From positions 1 through 64,000 of the forward strand of contig NZ_JAKZLF010000014.1 of the NCBI RefSeq assembly GCF_022808855.1: a DNA stretch of 64,000 nt. The letters run 5' to 3'. The notes beneath the pieces were generated by a model. It was given only the letters and a program-made list of their open reading frames with translations, was not told where the DNA came from and made no database searches. This DNA comes from Anaeromyxobacter soli. GTDB taxonomy: Bacteria; Myxococcota; Myxococcia; Myxococcales; Anaeromyxobacteraceae. Of this stretch, positions 41,650 to 54,298 are shown piece after piece. A program made the position numbers and the translations under genes. Within the stretch, counting starts at the first letter, position 1; each line of letters opens with the position of its first letter.

Positions 41650-43686
41650 ATGAGCCCCTTCCTCACGGCCGCGATGCTCGTCTTCGCGCTCGCGTTCTTC
41701 GCGTTCACGATGCTCCAGAGGATCGCGCCGCTCCTCGCGCTCCGGCGCGACGACCGGCTCTCGCGGACCGGCGAGCGGCTCGCGACGCTCCTCCGCTTCG
41801 GCCTCGGCCAGAAGCGGCTCGTCGATCCGGAGGAGCGCGGCCCGGGCCTCCTCCACGTCGTCATCTTCGCGGCGTTCCTCGTGCTCGCGCTGCGCACGAT
41901 CACGATGTTCGGGATGGGCTTCTCCGAGGGGTTCCACCTGCCGCTCCTCGCGCCGGAGGCCCCGTTCGGCCGCGTGTACGGCCTCGTGAAGGACCTCGTC
42001 CTGCTCGCGGCGCTGGTGGGCGTGGCCGGGTTCCTCTGGCGGCGGCTCGTCACGAAGCCGGACCGGGTGACGCTCTCGACCGAGGGCGTCGTGATCCTGC
42101 TCTTCATCGCCGGCCTCATGGTGACGGACCTCGTGTTCGAGGGGTCGGAGCTCCTCTCGCGCGGCGCGCCCGGCTCCGCGTGGGGACCGGCCGGCGCGCT
42201 CGGCCGCGCGCTCCTCGCGCCGCTCCCGGCGGGCCAGGCGCACGCGCTCGGCGTCCTCGCCTTCTGGCTGCACCTCGCCCTCATCCTCGTGTTCCTGAAC
42301 GTCCTCCCGTTCGGGAAGCACTTCCACATCATCACCGGCCTCCCGAACGTCTTCTTCGCGCGGCTCCCCCCCGCCGTCGCGCTCCGCAAGCTCGACCTCG
42401 AGGCGGAGGACGCGAGCTTCGGGACCGCGACCGTGAAGGACCTGTCGTGGAAGGAGGCCTGGGACGTCTACAGCTGCACCGAGTGCGGGCGCTGCCAGAC
42501 GCACTGCCCGACCTACGTCACCGGCAAGCCCCTCTCGCACAAGGAGGTGAACCGGTCGATCCGGCACCACCTCGCGGAGGTGGCCCCCGCGCTCACCGCC
42601 GCGGCCCGGGCAAAGGACCCTGCCGCGCGCGACGCCGCGCTCGCCGGGCTCCCGCCCATCACCTCGGTCATCCCGCCGGAGACGTTCTGGGCCTGCACCA
42701 CCTGCGGCTGGTGCGAGACGGCCTGCCCGGTCCTCATCGAGAACATCCCGCGCCTCGTGGACATGCGCCGCCAGCAGGTGCTCGTCGAGTCGGCCTTCCC
42801 GGACGAGGCGGCCCGGGTGTTCAAGGGCATCGAGACGCAGGGGAACCCCTGGGGCATCGGCTCGAACAAGCGCACCGAGTGGTGCGAGGACCTCGACGTG
42901 CCGCGCGCCGCGGCCGGCGAGCCGTTCGAGTACCTGTTCTTCGTGGGCTGCGCCGGCGCGTTCGACGACCGCCAGAAGAAGGTCTCGCGCGCCATCGTGC
43001 GGATCCTCCGCGAGGCGAAGGTCTCGTTCGCCATCCTCGGCGAGGAGGAGACCTGCAACGGCGAGGCGGCCCGCCGCCTCGGCAACGAGTACCTGTTCCA
43101 GCTGCAGGCGCAGGCGAACGTGGACACGCTGAACGGCTACGGCGTGAAGAAGATCCTCGTCCAGTGCCCGCACTGCCTCAACACGATCAAGAACGAGCTG
43201 CCGCAGTTCGGCGGGCGCTACGAGGTCGTGCACCACGCCGAGCTCATCGCGAAGCTCGTGGCCGACGGGAGGCTCACGCCCGGCGCGGCCGAGGGGCTCG
43301 GGCCCGTCACCTTCCACGACCCGTGCTACCTCGCGCGCTGGAACGGCGTCACCGAGGCGCCGCGCGAGGCGCTCGGCGCCGTCGCGGGCGTGAAGCTCGT
43401 CGAGATGGAGCGCAACCGCCGGCAGGGCTTCTGCTGCGGCGCCGGCGGCGGCCGCTTCTGGCTCGAGGAGAAGCTCGGCACGCGGGTGAACCAGGACCGG
43501 GTGGAGGAGGCGGCCCGGACGCTCGGCGAGACCGGCGGCGTCATCGCCACCGGCTGCCCGTTCTGCCTCACCATGATGAAGGACGGCGTGAACGAGACCG
43601 GCCGCGAGGAGAAGCTGAAGGTCCTGGACGTCGCCGAGATCGTCGCGCTCGGGCTCCCGGCCGCGCGCGCGCCGCGCGAAGGGTAG
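41650..43686 (+). CDS. Membrane Fe-S oxidoreductase with CCG domains (EMO-like, ETF:menaquinone oxidoreductase)
   Basis: 678-residue inner-membrane protein. Residues 1-250 carry about six TM helices of a NarI/cytochrome-b-like domain with His residues. Two 4Fe-4S motifs follow: CTECGRCQTHCP from Cys276 and CTTCGWCETACP from Cys349. Two CCG domains then end with CPHCLN, FHDPCYLAR, GFCCGAGGGRFW and GCPFCLTMM. This order matches the HdrD-like ETF:(methyl)menaquinone oxidoreductases described for Geobacter-type bacteria, which move electrons from acyl-CoA dehydrogenation to menaquinone. No etfAB genes are in the window. A hydrolase gene starts 7 bases downstream. Confidence 0.88.
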   Translation: MSPFLTAAMLVFALAFFAFTMLQRIAPLLALRRDDRLSRTGERLATLLRFGLGQKRLVDPEERGPGLLHVVIFAAFLVLALRTITMFGMGFSEGFHLPLLAPEAPFGRVYGLVKDLVLLAALVGVAGFLWRRLVTKPDRVTLSTEGVVILLFIAGLMVTDLVFEGSELLSRGAPGSAWGPAGALGRALLAPLPAGQAHALGVLAFWLHLALILVFLNVLPFGKHFHIITGLPNVFFARLPPAVALRKLDLEAEDASFGTATVKDLSWKEAWDVYSCTECGRCQTHCPTYVTGKPLSHKEVNRSIRHHLAEVAPALTAAARAKDPAARDAALAGLPPITSVIPPETFWACTTCGWCETACPVLIENIPRLVDMRRQQVLVESAFPDEAARVFKGIETQGNPWGIGSNKRTEWCEDLDVPRAAAGEPFEYLFFVGCAGAFDDRQKKVSRAIVRILREAKVSFAILGEEETCNGEAARRLGNEYLFQLQAQANVDTLNGYGVKKILVQCPHCLNTIKNELPQFGGRYEVVHHAELIAKLVADGRLTPGAAEGLGPVTFHDPCYLARWNGVTEAPREALGAVAGVKLVEMERNRRQGFCCGAGGGRFWLEEKLGTRVNQDRVEEAARTLGETGGVIATGCPFCLTMMKDGVNETGREEKLKVLDVAEIVALGLPAARAPREG

Positions 43687-43693
43687 GGGATTC

Positions 43694-44608
43694 GTGGAGC
43701 GGCTCCCCGCCCCGCCGCTCCCGCCGTTCCTCGCCCGGGCGCTCCCGTTCGAGCGCTCGGTGGTCGTCGCCGGCGGCCTCGCCCTGCACGTCATGGAGGC
43801 GGGTCCCGCCGGCGCGCCGGCGGTCGTGCTGCTCCACGGGAACCCGACCTGGAGCTTCCTCTGGCGCGAGGTGGCCCACGGGCTCCGCGACGCGCCGCTC
43901 CGCCTCGTCATGCCGGATCTCCCCGGCCTCGGCCTCTCCGAGAAGCCGCGCGACCCGCGCTTCCACACGCTCGAGAACCACGCCCGCGTGATGGGCGCCT
44001 TCCTCGACGCGGTCGTCCCCGGCCGCTTCGTCCTCGCCGTGCACGACTGGGGCGGCCCCATCGGCCTCGCCGCCCTCGCCGATCGGCCGGGCCGGCTCGC
44101 CGGGCTCGTCGTCACGAACACCGGCGTCGGACCCCCGCGCCCGGGCTCCCGCAAGACCGCCTTCCACCGCCTCGCGAACCTACCCGTCCTCCCCGCGCTC
44201 CTCTTCCGGCTCCTCGGCTTCCCGCAGAACGCGCTCCACCTCGCGCAGGCCGATCGCCGCTCGATCCGCGGAGACGTCGCGCGCGCCTACCGCTGGCCGC
44301 TGCGGCGGCTCCGCGATCGCACGGCGCCCCTCGCCCTCGCGCGGATGGTCCCGCTCCGCCCCGATCACCCCTCCGTCGCCGGCCTCGAGCGCGCGCTCGC
44401 CGTCGCGACCGCCTTCGACGGCCCGGCCGCGGTGGTGTGGGGCGAGCGCGATCCGGTGCTCGGCCGCGCCCTCCGCGGCGTCGCCTCGGCGCTGCCCCGG
44501 GCGCGCGTGACGCGCCTCTCCGCCGGCCACTACCCGCAGGAGGAGGCGCCGGGCCCCATCGCCGACGCCATCCGGGACGTGGCGCGGCGCGCGGGCTTCC
44601 TGCGCTGA
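43694..44608 (+). CDS. Alpha/beta hydrolase, haloalkane-dehalogenase-like
   Basis: 304-residue hydrolase of the haloalkane dehalogenase/epoxide hydrolase group. The oxyanion segment is HGNPTWSFLWR, the nucleophile elbow is VHDWGGPIG with Asp instead of Ser, and GERDPVLG and GHYPQEEAP supply the acid and His. OleB beta-lactone decarboxylases share these motifs, so dehalogenation is not certain. The GTG is 7 bases after the EMO-like gene, so the two are probably cotranscribed, which hints at a lipid or acyl-CoA role. Confidence 0.85.
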   Translation: MERLPAPPLPPFLARALPFERSVVVAGGLALHVMEAGPAGAPAVVLLHGNPTWSFLWREVAHGLRDAPLRLVMPDLPGLGLSEKPRDPRFHTLENHARVMGAFLDAVVPGRFVLAVHDWGGPIGLAALADRPGRLAGLVVTNTGVGPPRPGSRKTAFHRLANLPVLPALLFRLLGFPQNALHLAQADRRSIRGDVARAYRWPLRRLRDRTAPLALARMVPLRPDHPSVAGLERALAVATAFDGPAAVVWGERDPVLGRALRGVASALPRARVTRLSAGHYPQEEAPGPIADAIRDVARRAGFLR

Positions 44609-44678
44609 GCGCGGACTCGTGGGCGGCCGTGCAGCCGGGCCTCGCGTCGCGGGAGCGTCGCGCGGAGCTCGCCGCCGG

Positions 44679-45479
44679 CTAGCGACCGCCCGCGCGCGGG
44701 AACGCCGCCGCCGCAGCGTCGAGCCGGCGCGTCACCTCGCGCTCGAACAGCTCGAGGTCGTTCCCGGAGCGCGGGTCCGCGCCCACGCAGGTGAGGATCT
44801 CGTCATAGGGCGACGGCGCGGCGCCCAGGGCCTCGTAGTCGATGCGGCGCGGCACCGGCTCCCCGTCCCTGCCCGGCCGGAACGCACCGAAGAGCCCCTC
44901 CGAGCCGGGGGCGAGCTCCTCCTTGAGGGCGAAGAGCCGCCGCAGCGCGGAGCGGAAGGGCGCGTGCTCGAGGTGGCGGAGCTCCACCCTCGCCCCGGTG
45001 CGCGCCGACACGCCCGCGAGCGCCGCGCGCAGGAACGGCACGTCCGTCACGACGAGCCCGTAGAGGTGGAAGTCGTCCGCGAGGGCGCGGTCGAGGAGCG
45101 CCGCCTCCTCCTCCGTGAGCCAGGCGTGGCTCGGGCAGAGGAACGCGTCGCAGGTGGTGACGTCGTAGACGCCGCAGTCGCGCAGGTCGGCGCCGCCGGT
45201 CGCGAGCGGGTGGGCGAGGCAGCCGACGCGCGTCTCCGCCGCGTCGAGGAAGCCGAGCAGCGGGCAGATCCGCACCGACGGGAACAGCGGCGCGGGCGAG
45301 TCGGCGGCGATGGCCGCCGCGGCGGCGCGGAACGCCGCGGGCGTCCGCGGCACGCGGGCGAGTGCGCGGCTGCGCCGGGAGAGCTCCGCGCGCAGGCCCT
45401 CGCGGGAGAGGTCGCGGCCGTTGTAGAGCCCGCAGCACGCGCCGCAGCTCGACCGCTCCGTCTGGCAGAGCCGCCGCAC
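44679..45479 (-). CDS. Cysteine-rich YkgJ-like putative metal-binding protein
   Basis: 266-residue protein. Its N-terminus (RLCQTERSSCGACCGLYN) has the clustered Cys pattern of YkgJ-type Fe/Zn-binding proteins, and further Cys at ICPLLGF, VGCLAHPL, DCGVYDVTTCDAFLC complete a possible metal site. The C-terminal ~130 residues are helical with no motif I recognise. The GTG at 45479 follows the archaemetzincin-like stop by 7 bases, so the two genes form an operon. Function unknown. Confidence 0.7.
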   Translation of the reverse strand: MRRLCQTERSSCGACCGLYNGRDLSREGLRAELSRRSRALARVPRTPAAFRAAAAAIAADSPAPLFPSVRICPLLGFLDAAETRVGCLAHPLATGGADLRDCGVYDVTTCDAFLCPSHAWLTEEEAALLDRALADDFHLYGLVVTDVPFLRAALAGVSARTGARVELRHLEHAPFRSALRRLFALKEELAPGSEGLFGAFRPGRDGEPVPRRIDYEALGAAPSPYDEILTCVGADPRSGNDLELFEREVTRRLDAAAAAFPRAGGR

Positions 45480-45486
45480 CGCGGCG

Positions 45487-45996
45487 TCACCCCTCCGAGC
45501 CGAGCGCGGCGCGGCAGCTCGAGCACAGGCCGGGGCCCTTGCGGTCCGAGTCGGCGGCGTCGCGGGAGACGAACATGGCGCAGCGGTAGTCCGCGCAGTG
45601 CGAGAGGCCGAGGAGGTGGCCGGTCGCGTGGACGGTCTCGACCTGCGCGCGCCGCCGGACCTCCGCGGGCGCCCCGTGCGAGAGCCGCGCGAGCGAGAAG
45701 ATCGCCGCCCCCGCGTCGCGGTCGGCGTCGCCGATGACGTAGGGCGCGTCGGGGAGGAACAGATCGACGTCGGTGATCCCCACCACCGGGACCGGCCCGC
45801 TCCCGCCCGTGCGCAGCGAGGCGAGGCGGCGGAGGATCGAGGTGGCGTGGTACTGGCCGCGCGCCTCGTTGAACGCGTAGCGCGGTCGATCGAGCGAGGG
45901 GCCGTTCTTCGCGGCGACCCCGAGCACCTCGCGCAGCGCCTGGGCCGCCTCGGCGACGACCTTCGGGCTCACCTCGCCGAGCGGCACGAGGAGCAC
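45487..45996 (-). CDS. Archaemetzincin-like protein lacking the catalytic Glu
   Basis: 169-residue cytosolic protein of the archaemetzincin family. It begins VLLVPLGEVSP and has the second zinc site intact (Cys134-x4-Cys139-A-Met141 ... Cys158-x2-Cys161). The catalytic motif HExxHxxGxxHC reads HATGHLLGLSHC: His123, His127 and His133 are kept but the general-base Glu is Ala124 (codon GCG). The three zinc ligands should still bind metal, yet proteolysis is unlikely. GTG 45996 is chosen because it fits the family N-terminus; there is no clear Shine-Dalgarno. It lies 65 bases downstream of tRNA-Gln. Confidence 0.85.
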   Translation of the reverse strand: MLLVPLGEVSPKVVAEAAQALREVLGVAAKNGPSLDRPRYAFNEARGQYHATSILRRLASLRTGGSGPVPVVGITDVDLFLPDAPYVIGDADRDAGAAIFSLARLSHGAPAEVRRRAQVETVHATGHLLGLSHCADYRCAMFVSRDAADSDRKGPGLCSSCRAALGSEG

Positions 45997-46061
45997 GTGG
46001 CTCGGGCGCGCCAGCGCCTTCAGCTCCGCGCGCGCGCTGCCCGGCCTCGGGCCGGAGTTGG

Positions 46062-46132
46062 CTGAGGCGGAAGGATTCGAACCTTCATACGCGGATCCAA
46101 AGTCCGCAGTCCTGCCGTTGGACGACGCCTCA
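46062..46132 (-). tRNA. tRNA-Gln (TTG)
   Basis: 71-base cloverleaf on the minus strand: acceptor TGAGGCG/CGCCTCA, anticodon stem GCGGA/TCCGC with loop CTTTGGA giving anticodon TTG, T arm GAAGG-TTCGAAT-CCTTC, discriminator G. No CCA encoded. Confidence 0.96.
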
Positions 46133-46232
46133 TCGTTGCGACGCACGGGCGGCCTGCTTTTCCTCGCTGCGCTTCCCCGGCGCGGGTTTCCTCTCGACGG
46201 CGCGGGCGGGAATCCTCCCGCGCGGCAGCGAC

Positions 46233-47228
46233 CTACCAGCGTACCAGGGCACTCCCCCAGGTGAAACCCGCCCCGAACGCACAGAGCCCGACGAGGTCCC
46301 CGCGCGAGACCCCGCGCTCCTCGACGGCCTCGGCGAGCGCGATGGGGATGGAGCCGGCGGTGGTGTTCCCGTACTTCTGGATGTTGTTGAAGACCTGGGC
46401 GTCCTCGAGCTCGAGGCTGCGCTGCACCATCTGCGCGATGCGCAGGTTCGCCTGGTGCGGCACGAGCACCTTCAGGTCCTTCGGGGTCAGGCCGTGCTGG
46501 TCGAGGGCGCGCCGCACCACCTCCGGCATCTTGGAGATGGCGTGCTTGAAGACCTTCTGCCCCTCCATGTGCGGGTAGATCGCGCCCGACTCCATCTGCG
46601 CGACCTGCACGCGCGGGTGGTACTTGGAGCCCGGCGCGTCGGTCCAGAGGTCCTTCGCGAAGCGGCCGTCGGCGTGGAGGTGCACCGAGAGCACGCCGCG
46701 GCCCGGGTCGTCGGTCGCCTCGAGGAGGGCCGCGCCGGCGCCGTCGCCGAAGATCACCGCCACGTCCCGGCCGCGGGTCGACACGTCGAGGCCGGTGGAG
46801 TGGATCTCCGAGCCGACGAGCAGGATGCGGCGGTACACGCCGGCGCGGATCCAGGCGTCGGCGACGGAGAGCCCGTACAGGAAGCCCGAGCACTGGTTGC
46901 GGATGTCGAGCGCGGGCACGCCGGGGATGCCCAGCTTCGCGTTGAGGAAGCAGCCGTCGCCCGGGAACATGTGGTCGGGCGAGAGGGAGGCGTAGATGAT
47001 CGCCTCGATGTCGCCCGCCTTCCAGCCGGCCTTGTCGAGCGCGCGCTTCGTGGCCTCGAAGGCGAGGTCGGAGTTCTCGGTCCCCTCGCGCACCCAGCGC
47101 CGCTCCCGGATCCCCGTCCGCTCCTGGATCCACGCGTCGGTGGTCTCCATGTGGCGGGTGAGCTCCTCGTTCGTGACGACGCGGTCGGGGACGAAGGTGC
47201 CGAGGGCGGCGAAGGCGGCGCGAGGCAT
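46233..47228 (-). CDS. 3-oxoacyl-ACP synthase III family (FabH-like)
   Basis: 331-residue ketosynthase of the FabH group, which starts fatty acid synthesis by condensing acyl-CoA with malonyl-ACP. The Cys-His-Asn triad is visible: RNQCSGFLYGL, VPHQANLRI and YGNTTAGSIP. FabH landmarks TTDAWIQERTGIRERRW and FGDGAGAALLEA are present. It starts 68 bases after gyrB. A paralogue making a special lipid cannot be excluded, since no fab cluster is adjacent. Confidence 0.9.
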   Translation of the reverse strand: MPRAAFAALGTFVPDRVVTNEELTRHMETTDAWIQERTGIRERRWVREGTENSDLAFEATKRALDKAGWKAGDIEAIIYASLSPDHMFPGDGCFLNAKLGIPGVPALDIRNQCSGFLYGLSVADAWIRAGVYRRILLVGSEIHSTGLDVSTRGRDVAVIFGDGAGAALLEATDDPGRGVLSVHLHADGRFAKDLWTDAPGSKYHPRVQVAQMESGAIYPHMEGQKVFKHAISKMPEVVRRALDQHGLTPKDLKVLVPHQANLRIAQMVQRSLELEDAQVFNNIQKYGNTTAGSIPIALAEAVEERGVSRGDLVGLCAFGAGFTWGSALVRW

Positions 47229-47296
47229 CGCTTGGGTCCTTGCGGTGAGCGCCCCGCGCGAAAGGGGAGGAGCCCTTCGCGCGCGGGCGGCTGCTG

Positions 47297-49792
<2,496 letters not shown>

Positions 49793-49871
49793 TTAGGCGA
49801 GACAGTGGGGTATAGCAGGCAAGGCGGCTGCTGGCAACGTTCCCTTCGTCAACTCAACTTCTCGAATCCAC

Positions 49872-50981
49872 TCAGGAAACGAGCGGCGTGACCACCCCGC
49901 GCTCTACCCTATAGAAGGTCGTATCCGGGCCGGCCGCGGGCTCGAGCAGCCGCCGGTCGGTGGTGGTGAGGAACGCCTGCGCCGGCAGGGCAGCCAGGTA
50001 GGCGAGCAGGTAGCGGTTCTTGGCGGGATCGAGCTCGGACGACACGTCGTCGAGCAGGAGCAAGGGCGGCCGGCCGAGCGCCGACCGAAGATTCTCGATC
50101 TCGGCGATCTTGAGGGCGAGCACGAGGGCGCGCTGCTGTCCCTGGCTCGCGTAGGCGCGGGCGCCGCGGCCGTCGAGCGCGAGGACGAGCTCGTCCATGT
50201 GCGGGCCGGCGGAGGTGAAGCCGCGATCGCGATCGCGCTCGAGCCGCGCCCCGAGGGCCGCGTCGAGCGCTGCGGTGAGCTCCGCCTCGCTGCCCTCGCC
50301 GGAGAGGCCGGCCGAGGGCCGGTACGCGAAGCGCGCGTCCGGCGCGCCGGGGCCGGAGATCTCCCGGAAGGCGGCGCCCACCCGCGGCGCCAGCTCGTCG
50401 ACGAGGGCCTGCCGGCGGCGCACGAGGCGCGCCCCGGCCCGCGCGAGCGGGGCGCGGAAGCTCGCCTCGACCTCGGCGACCCCGCCGCGCAGGGCGGCGT
50501 TCCGGGCGCGCAGGGCCCGCACGTAGTCGCGCGCCTCGCCGAGCACCGCCGGCCAGCGGTTGAAGGCGGCCCGGTCGAGGAAGCGGCGACGACCCTCCGG
50601 TCCGCCCTTCACGAGCAAGAGGTCGTCGGGCGCGAAGCAGACGGCGGCGAGCCCCTCGAAGTAGTCGTCGAGCCGCTCCTGCGGCTTTCCGTCGAGGAGC
50701 GCCACCCGTCCCCCGGCGGCGACCTGCACCGCCACCCGCCGCACGCCGCCCGGGCCGTCGAAGTCGCCCGCGACCTCACCCCGCTCGGCGCCGTGGCGGA
50801 CGAGCTCCACGAGGCGCGCCGCCCGCAGCGGCTTCAGCGTGGTGAGGAAGTAGATGGCCTCGAGGAGGTTCGTCTTCCCCTGGCCGTTCTCGCCGAGGAG
50901 CACGGTCGCGCGCGGCGAGGGCGCGAGCACGACCTCGGCGAGGTTGCGGAAGTCCTTTACGGCGAGGGAGAGGAGCTTCAC
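49872..50981 (-). CDS. recF: DNA replication and repair protein RecF
   Basis: 369-residue SMC-like ATPase that loads RecA at gapped DNA. Walker A is LLGENGQGKTNLLEAIYF, the signature region is YASQGQQRALVLALK, and Walker B is LLLLDDVSSELD. GTG start 8 bases after the dnaN stop, so dnaN-recF are cotranscribed. Confidence 0.97.
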   Translation of the reverse strand: MKLLSLAVKDFRNLAEVVLAPSPRATVLLGENGQGKTNLLEAIYFLTTLKPLRAARLVELVRHGAERGEVAGDFDGPGGVRRVAVQVAAGGRVALLDGKPQERLDDYFEGLAAVCFAPDDLLLVKGGPEGRRRFLDRAAFNRWPAVLGEARDYVRALRARNAALRGGVAEVEASFRAPLARAGARLVRRRQALVDELAPRVGAAFREISGPGAPDARFAYRPSAGLSGEGSEAELTAALDAALGARLERDRDRGFTSAGPHMDELVLALDGRGARAYASQGQQRALVLALKIAEIENLRSALGRPPLLLLDDVSSELDPAKNRYLLAYLAALPAQAFLTTTDRRLLEPAAGPDTTFYRVERGVVTPLVS

Positions 50982-50989
50982 CCGGGACG

Positions 50990-52120
50990 TCAGATCCGCA
51001 TCGGCATCACCACCGCGGTGAAGCCCTGATCCTTCTCGTCGCCGCCGTGGAGCACACCCGGGGAGAGGTCGTCCGCGAGCTCGAGCTGCACGTCGGCGCT
51101 CTTCACCACCGCGAGCACGTCCATGAGGTAGCGCGCGTTGAAGCCGATCTTGAGCGGCTCGCCCTCGTACTCGACCGGCACCTCCTCCTTGGCCTCGCCG
51201 AGGTCCGGGTTCTGCGAGAGCACCCGGAGCGTGCCCTTCCCGAGCTCGAGCTTCACCGCGTGGGCCTTGTCGGTGGAGAGGAGCGAGATGCGCCGCAGCG
51301 TCTCGAGGAGGCGGTCCCGCCCGACCCGGACCACCTTCTCGCCCTGCTTCGGGATGACCTGCCGGTAGTCCGGGAAGAGCCCCTCGATGAGCCGCATCGA
51401 GAGGATCACGCCCGGGCGGCGGAAGATGGCGCTGTTCTCGACGAAGCCGAGCTTCGTCTCGCCGGCCTCCGTGCCCCCCTCGACGGCCTCGGCGAGGAGC
51501 TTGCGCAGCTCCTGGAGCCCCTTCTTCGGCAGGATCACGCCGCGCTTCAGGCCGAACGTGCTGCTCGAGGGGCGCTCGGAGAGCGACAGGCGGTGCCCGT
51601 CCGTCGCGACCAGGCGGAGCACCTCGGGGCTCGGCTCGAAGTAGACGCCGTTCAGGTTGTAGCGGGTCTCGTCGTTCGAGACGGCGAAGAAGGTCCGCTC
51701 GATCATCTCGAGCAGCTCGTCCGGCTTCACGTCCGTGAAGGTGACCTTCTCGAAGCGGGGGAGGGCCGGGAAGTCCTCGGCGGGGAGGCCGACGATGCGG
51801 AACTCGGAGGGGCCGCTCCGCACCTCGAGGTAGTTGTTGTTCGCGCGCTTGAGGGTGACCTGCTGCTCGGGCAGGGCGCGCACGATCTCGTACAGGTGGC
51901 GGGCCGAGACGGCCAGGGCGCCTTCCTTCAGCACCTCGCAGCTCTCGCCGTGCTCGGACGAGACGGCGAGGTCGAGGTCGGTCGCCGAGACGACGAGCTG
52001 ACCCTTCTTCGCCTCGAGGAGGACGTGGGAGAGGATCGGCATCGTGCTCTTCTTTTCCACGATGCCCTGGGAGCGCCCGAGCGCCTTCGAGAGCTCAGCG
52101 ACTCCGATCTTCAGTTCCAT
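50990..52120 (-). CDS. dnaN: DNA polymerase III beta clamp
   Basis: 376-residue sliding clamp, full length, three clamp domains. Signature VLRLVATDGHRLSLSE near residue 170 and the terminal TAVVMPMRI are typical. ATG 52120 is preceded by AGGATCTTCC-type purines. A fragment of a second clamp gene is found at 58773. Confidence 0.98.
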   Translation of the reverse strand: MELKIGVAELSKALGRSQGIVEKKSTMPILSHVLLEAKKGQLVVSATDLDLAVSSEHGESCEVLKEGALAVSARHLYEIVRALPEQQVTLKRANNNYLEVRSGPSEFRIVGLPAEDFPALPRFEKVTFTDVKPDELLEMIERTFFAVSNDETRYNLNGVYFEPSPEVLRLVATDGHRLSLSERPSSSTFGLKRGVILPKKGLQELRKLLAEAVEGGTEAGETKLGFVENSAIFRRPGVILSMRLIEGLFPDYRQVIPKQGEKVVRVGRDRLLETLRRISLLSTDKAHAVKLELGKGTLRVLSQNPDLGEAKEEVPVEYEGEPLKIGFNARYLMDVLAVVKSADVQLELADDLSPGVLHGGDEKDQGFTAVVMPMRI

Positions 52121-52464
52121 GGGAAGATCCTCTTCTTGTGATCCTAGAAGTAACAGCAGGGGCCGAGTGGATGTGGATAAGGGCTCGGAACCCGCGAAAC
52201 TCCTGGAGCTTTCGGCCTGGAAAACTCTCCGGATCCCTTTGGGTCGAGTTTGTGTAGCGCGGGCCGAGAAACGGTGTCAACAGCGGTCCACACCCCGTCC
52301 CCACGAGGATCGGTGCCGGATCCACAGATGATCCACAGCCTCGCGCCGAGCCCGGGAGGCGAGCCGAGCCGTCGCGGGCGCCCGGCGAGCGGACGCAAGG
52401 ACGCGCGAGGCCGCCTGTAGCGGCCCGCGCGCGAACGGGAGCGGGGTCGAGGGCGTCGCGCGGC
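52121..52464. other. dnaA-dnaN intergenic region with DnaA-box-like sites
   Basis: 344 bases without a gene. A perfect DnaA box TTATCCACA lies on the minus strand at 52172-52180. Plus-strand near matches are TGATCCACA (52329-52337), GGATCCACA (52318-52326) and the weaker CGGTCCACA (52284-52292). The sites could regulate dnaN or be part of oriC. No AT-rich unwinding element stands out. Confidence 0.6.
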
Positions 52465-53847
<1,383 letters not shown>

Positions 53848-54140
53848 GCTGCTGTCCCCCGAGGTGCGCGCAACGGAACGAGGATCCCCCCTCCGACGCC
53901 CGGGCTTCCGGACGACGGCTCACTCGGCGCTCGTAGGGCGAGAGTGCAGGCGGCCTCGTGTTGCGTGGGGGCGGAAGTTAGCCAAGGTTCACCGAGAGGA
54001 TCAAGGGCGTCGTGCGTGGTCGCGAAACGACGAGCTTTTCGCGTGACGGGGCGGTGACGGATCGCGCGAGGGTCCGGCGGAACGGGCCAAGTCTCTGGAA
54101 ACCTTGACATCTCGCGACTGATCGGGGAGGTTGCCGCGCC
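53848..54140. other. dnaA-rpmH divergent intergenic region
   Basis: 293 bases between the leftward and rightward gene blocks. I find no TTATCCACA-type boxes. CGCGAAA (54021-54027) and TTTCGCG (54037-54043) form an inverted repeat. TTGACA at 54104-54109 could be an rpmH -35, but no good -10 follows. Confidence 0.5.
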
Positions 54141-54290
54141 ATGAAGCGGACATATCAGCCGAAGAAGCAGCGCCGTAATCGCACGCACGGTTTCAGGAAG
54201 CGCATGAGCTCTCCGGGCGGGCAGAACGTGATCAAGAGCCGCCGCGCGAAGGGTCGCAAGCGCCTCACGCCGAGCACGCCGAAGAAGTAG
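54141..54290 (+). CDS. rpmH: 50S ribosomal protein L34
   Basis: 49-residue highly basic protein beginning [20 protein letters not shown], the standard L34 sequence, and ending in Lys. GGGGAGG lies 10 bases before the ATG. It opens the rightward rpmH-rnpA-yidD-yidC-khpB block. Confidence 0.98.
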   Translation: MKRTYQPKKQRRNRTHGFRKRMSSPGGQNVIKSRRAKGRKRLTPSTPKK

Positions 54291-54298
54291 CACTGCAG

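Noticed and set aside
43694-47228. OleA/OleB-type long-chain olefin pathway (hydrolase at 43694 with ketosynthase at 46233)
   Set aside because: The ketosynthase is FabH-like and lies beside gyrB on the other strand; no oleC or oleD gene is present.
54104-54132. Sigma70 promoter for rpmH at TTGACA
   Set aside because: No -10-like hexamer occurs 16-18 bases downstream; the region there is the Shine-Dalgarno sequence.
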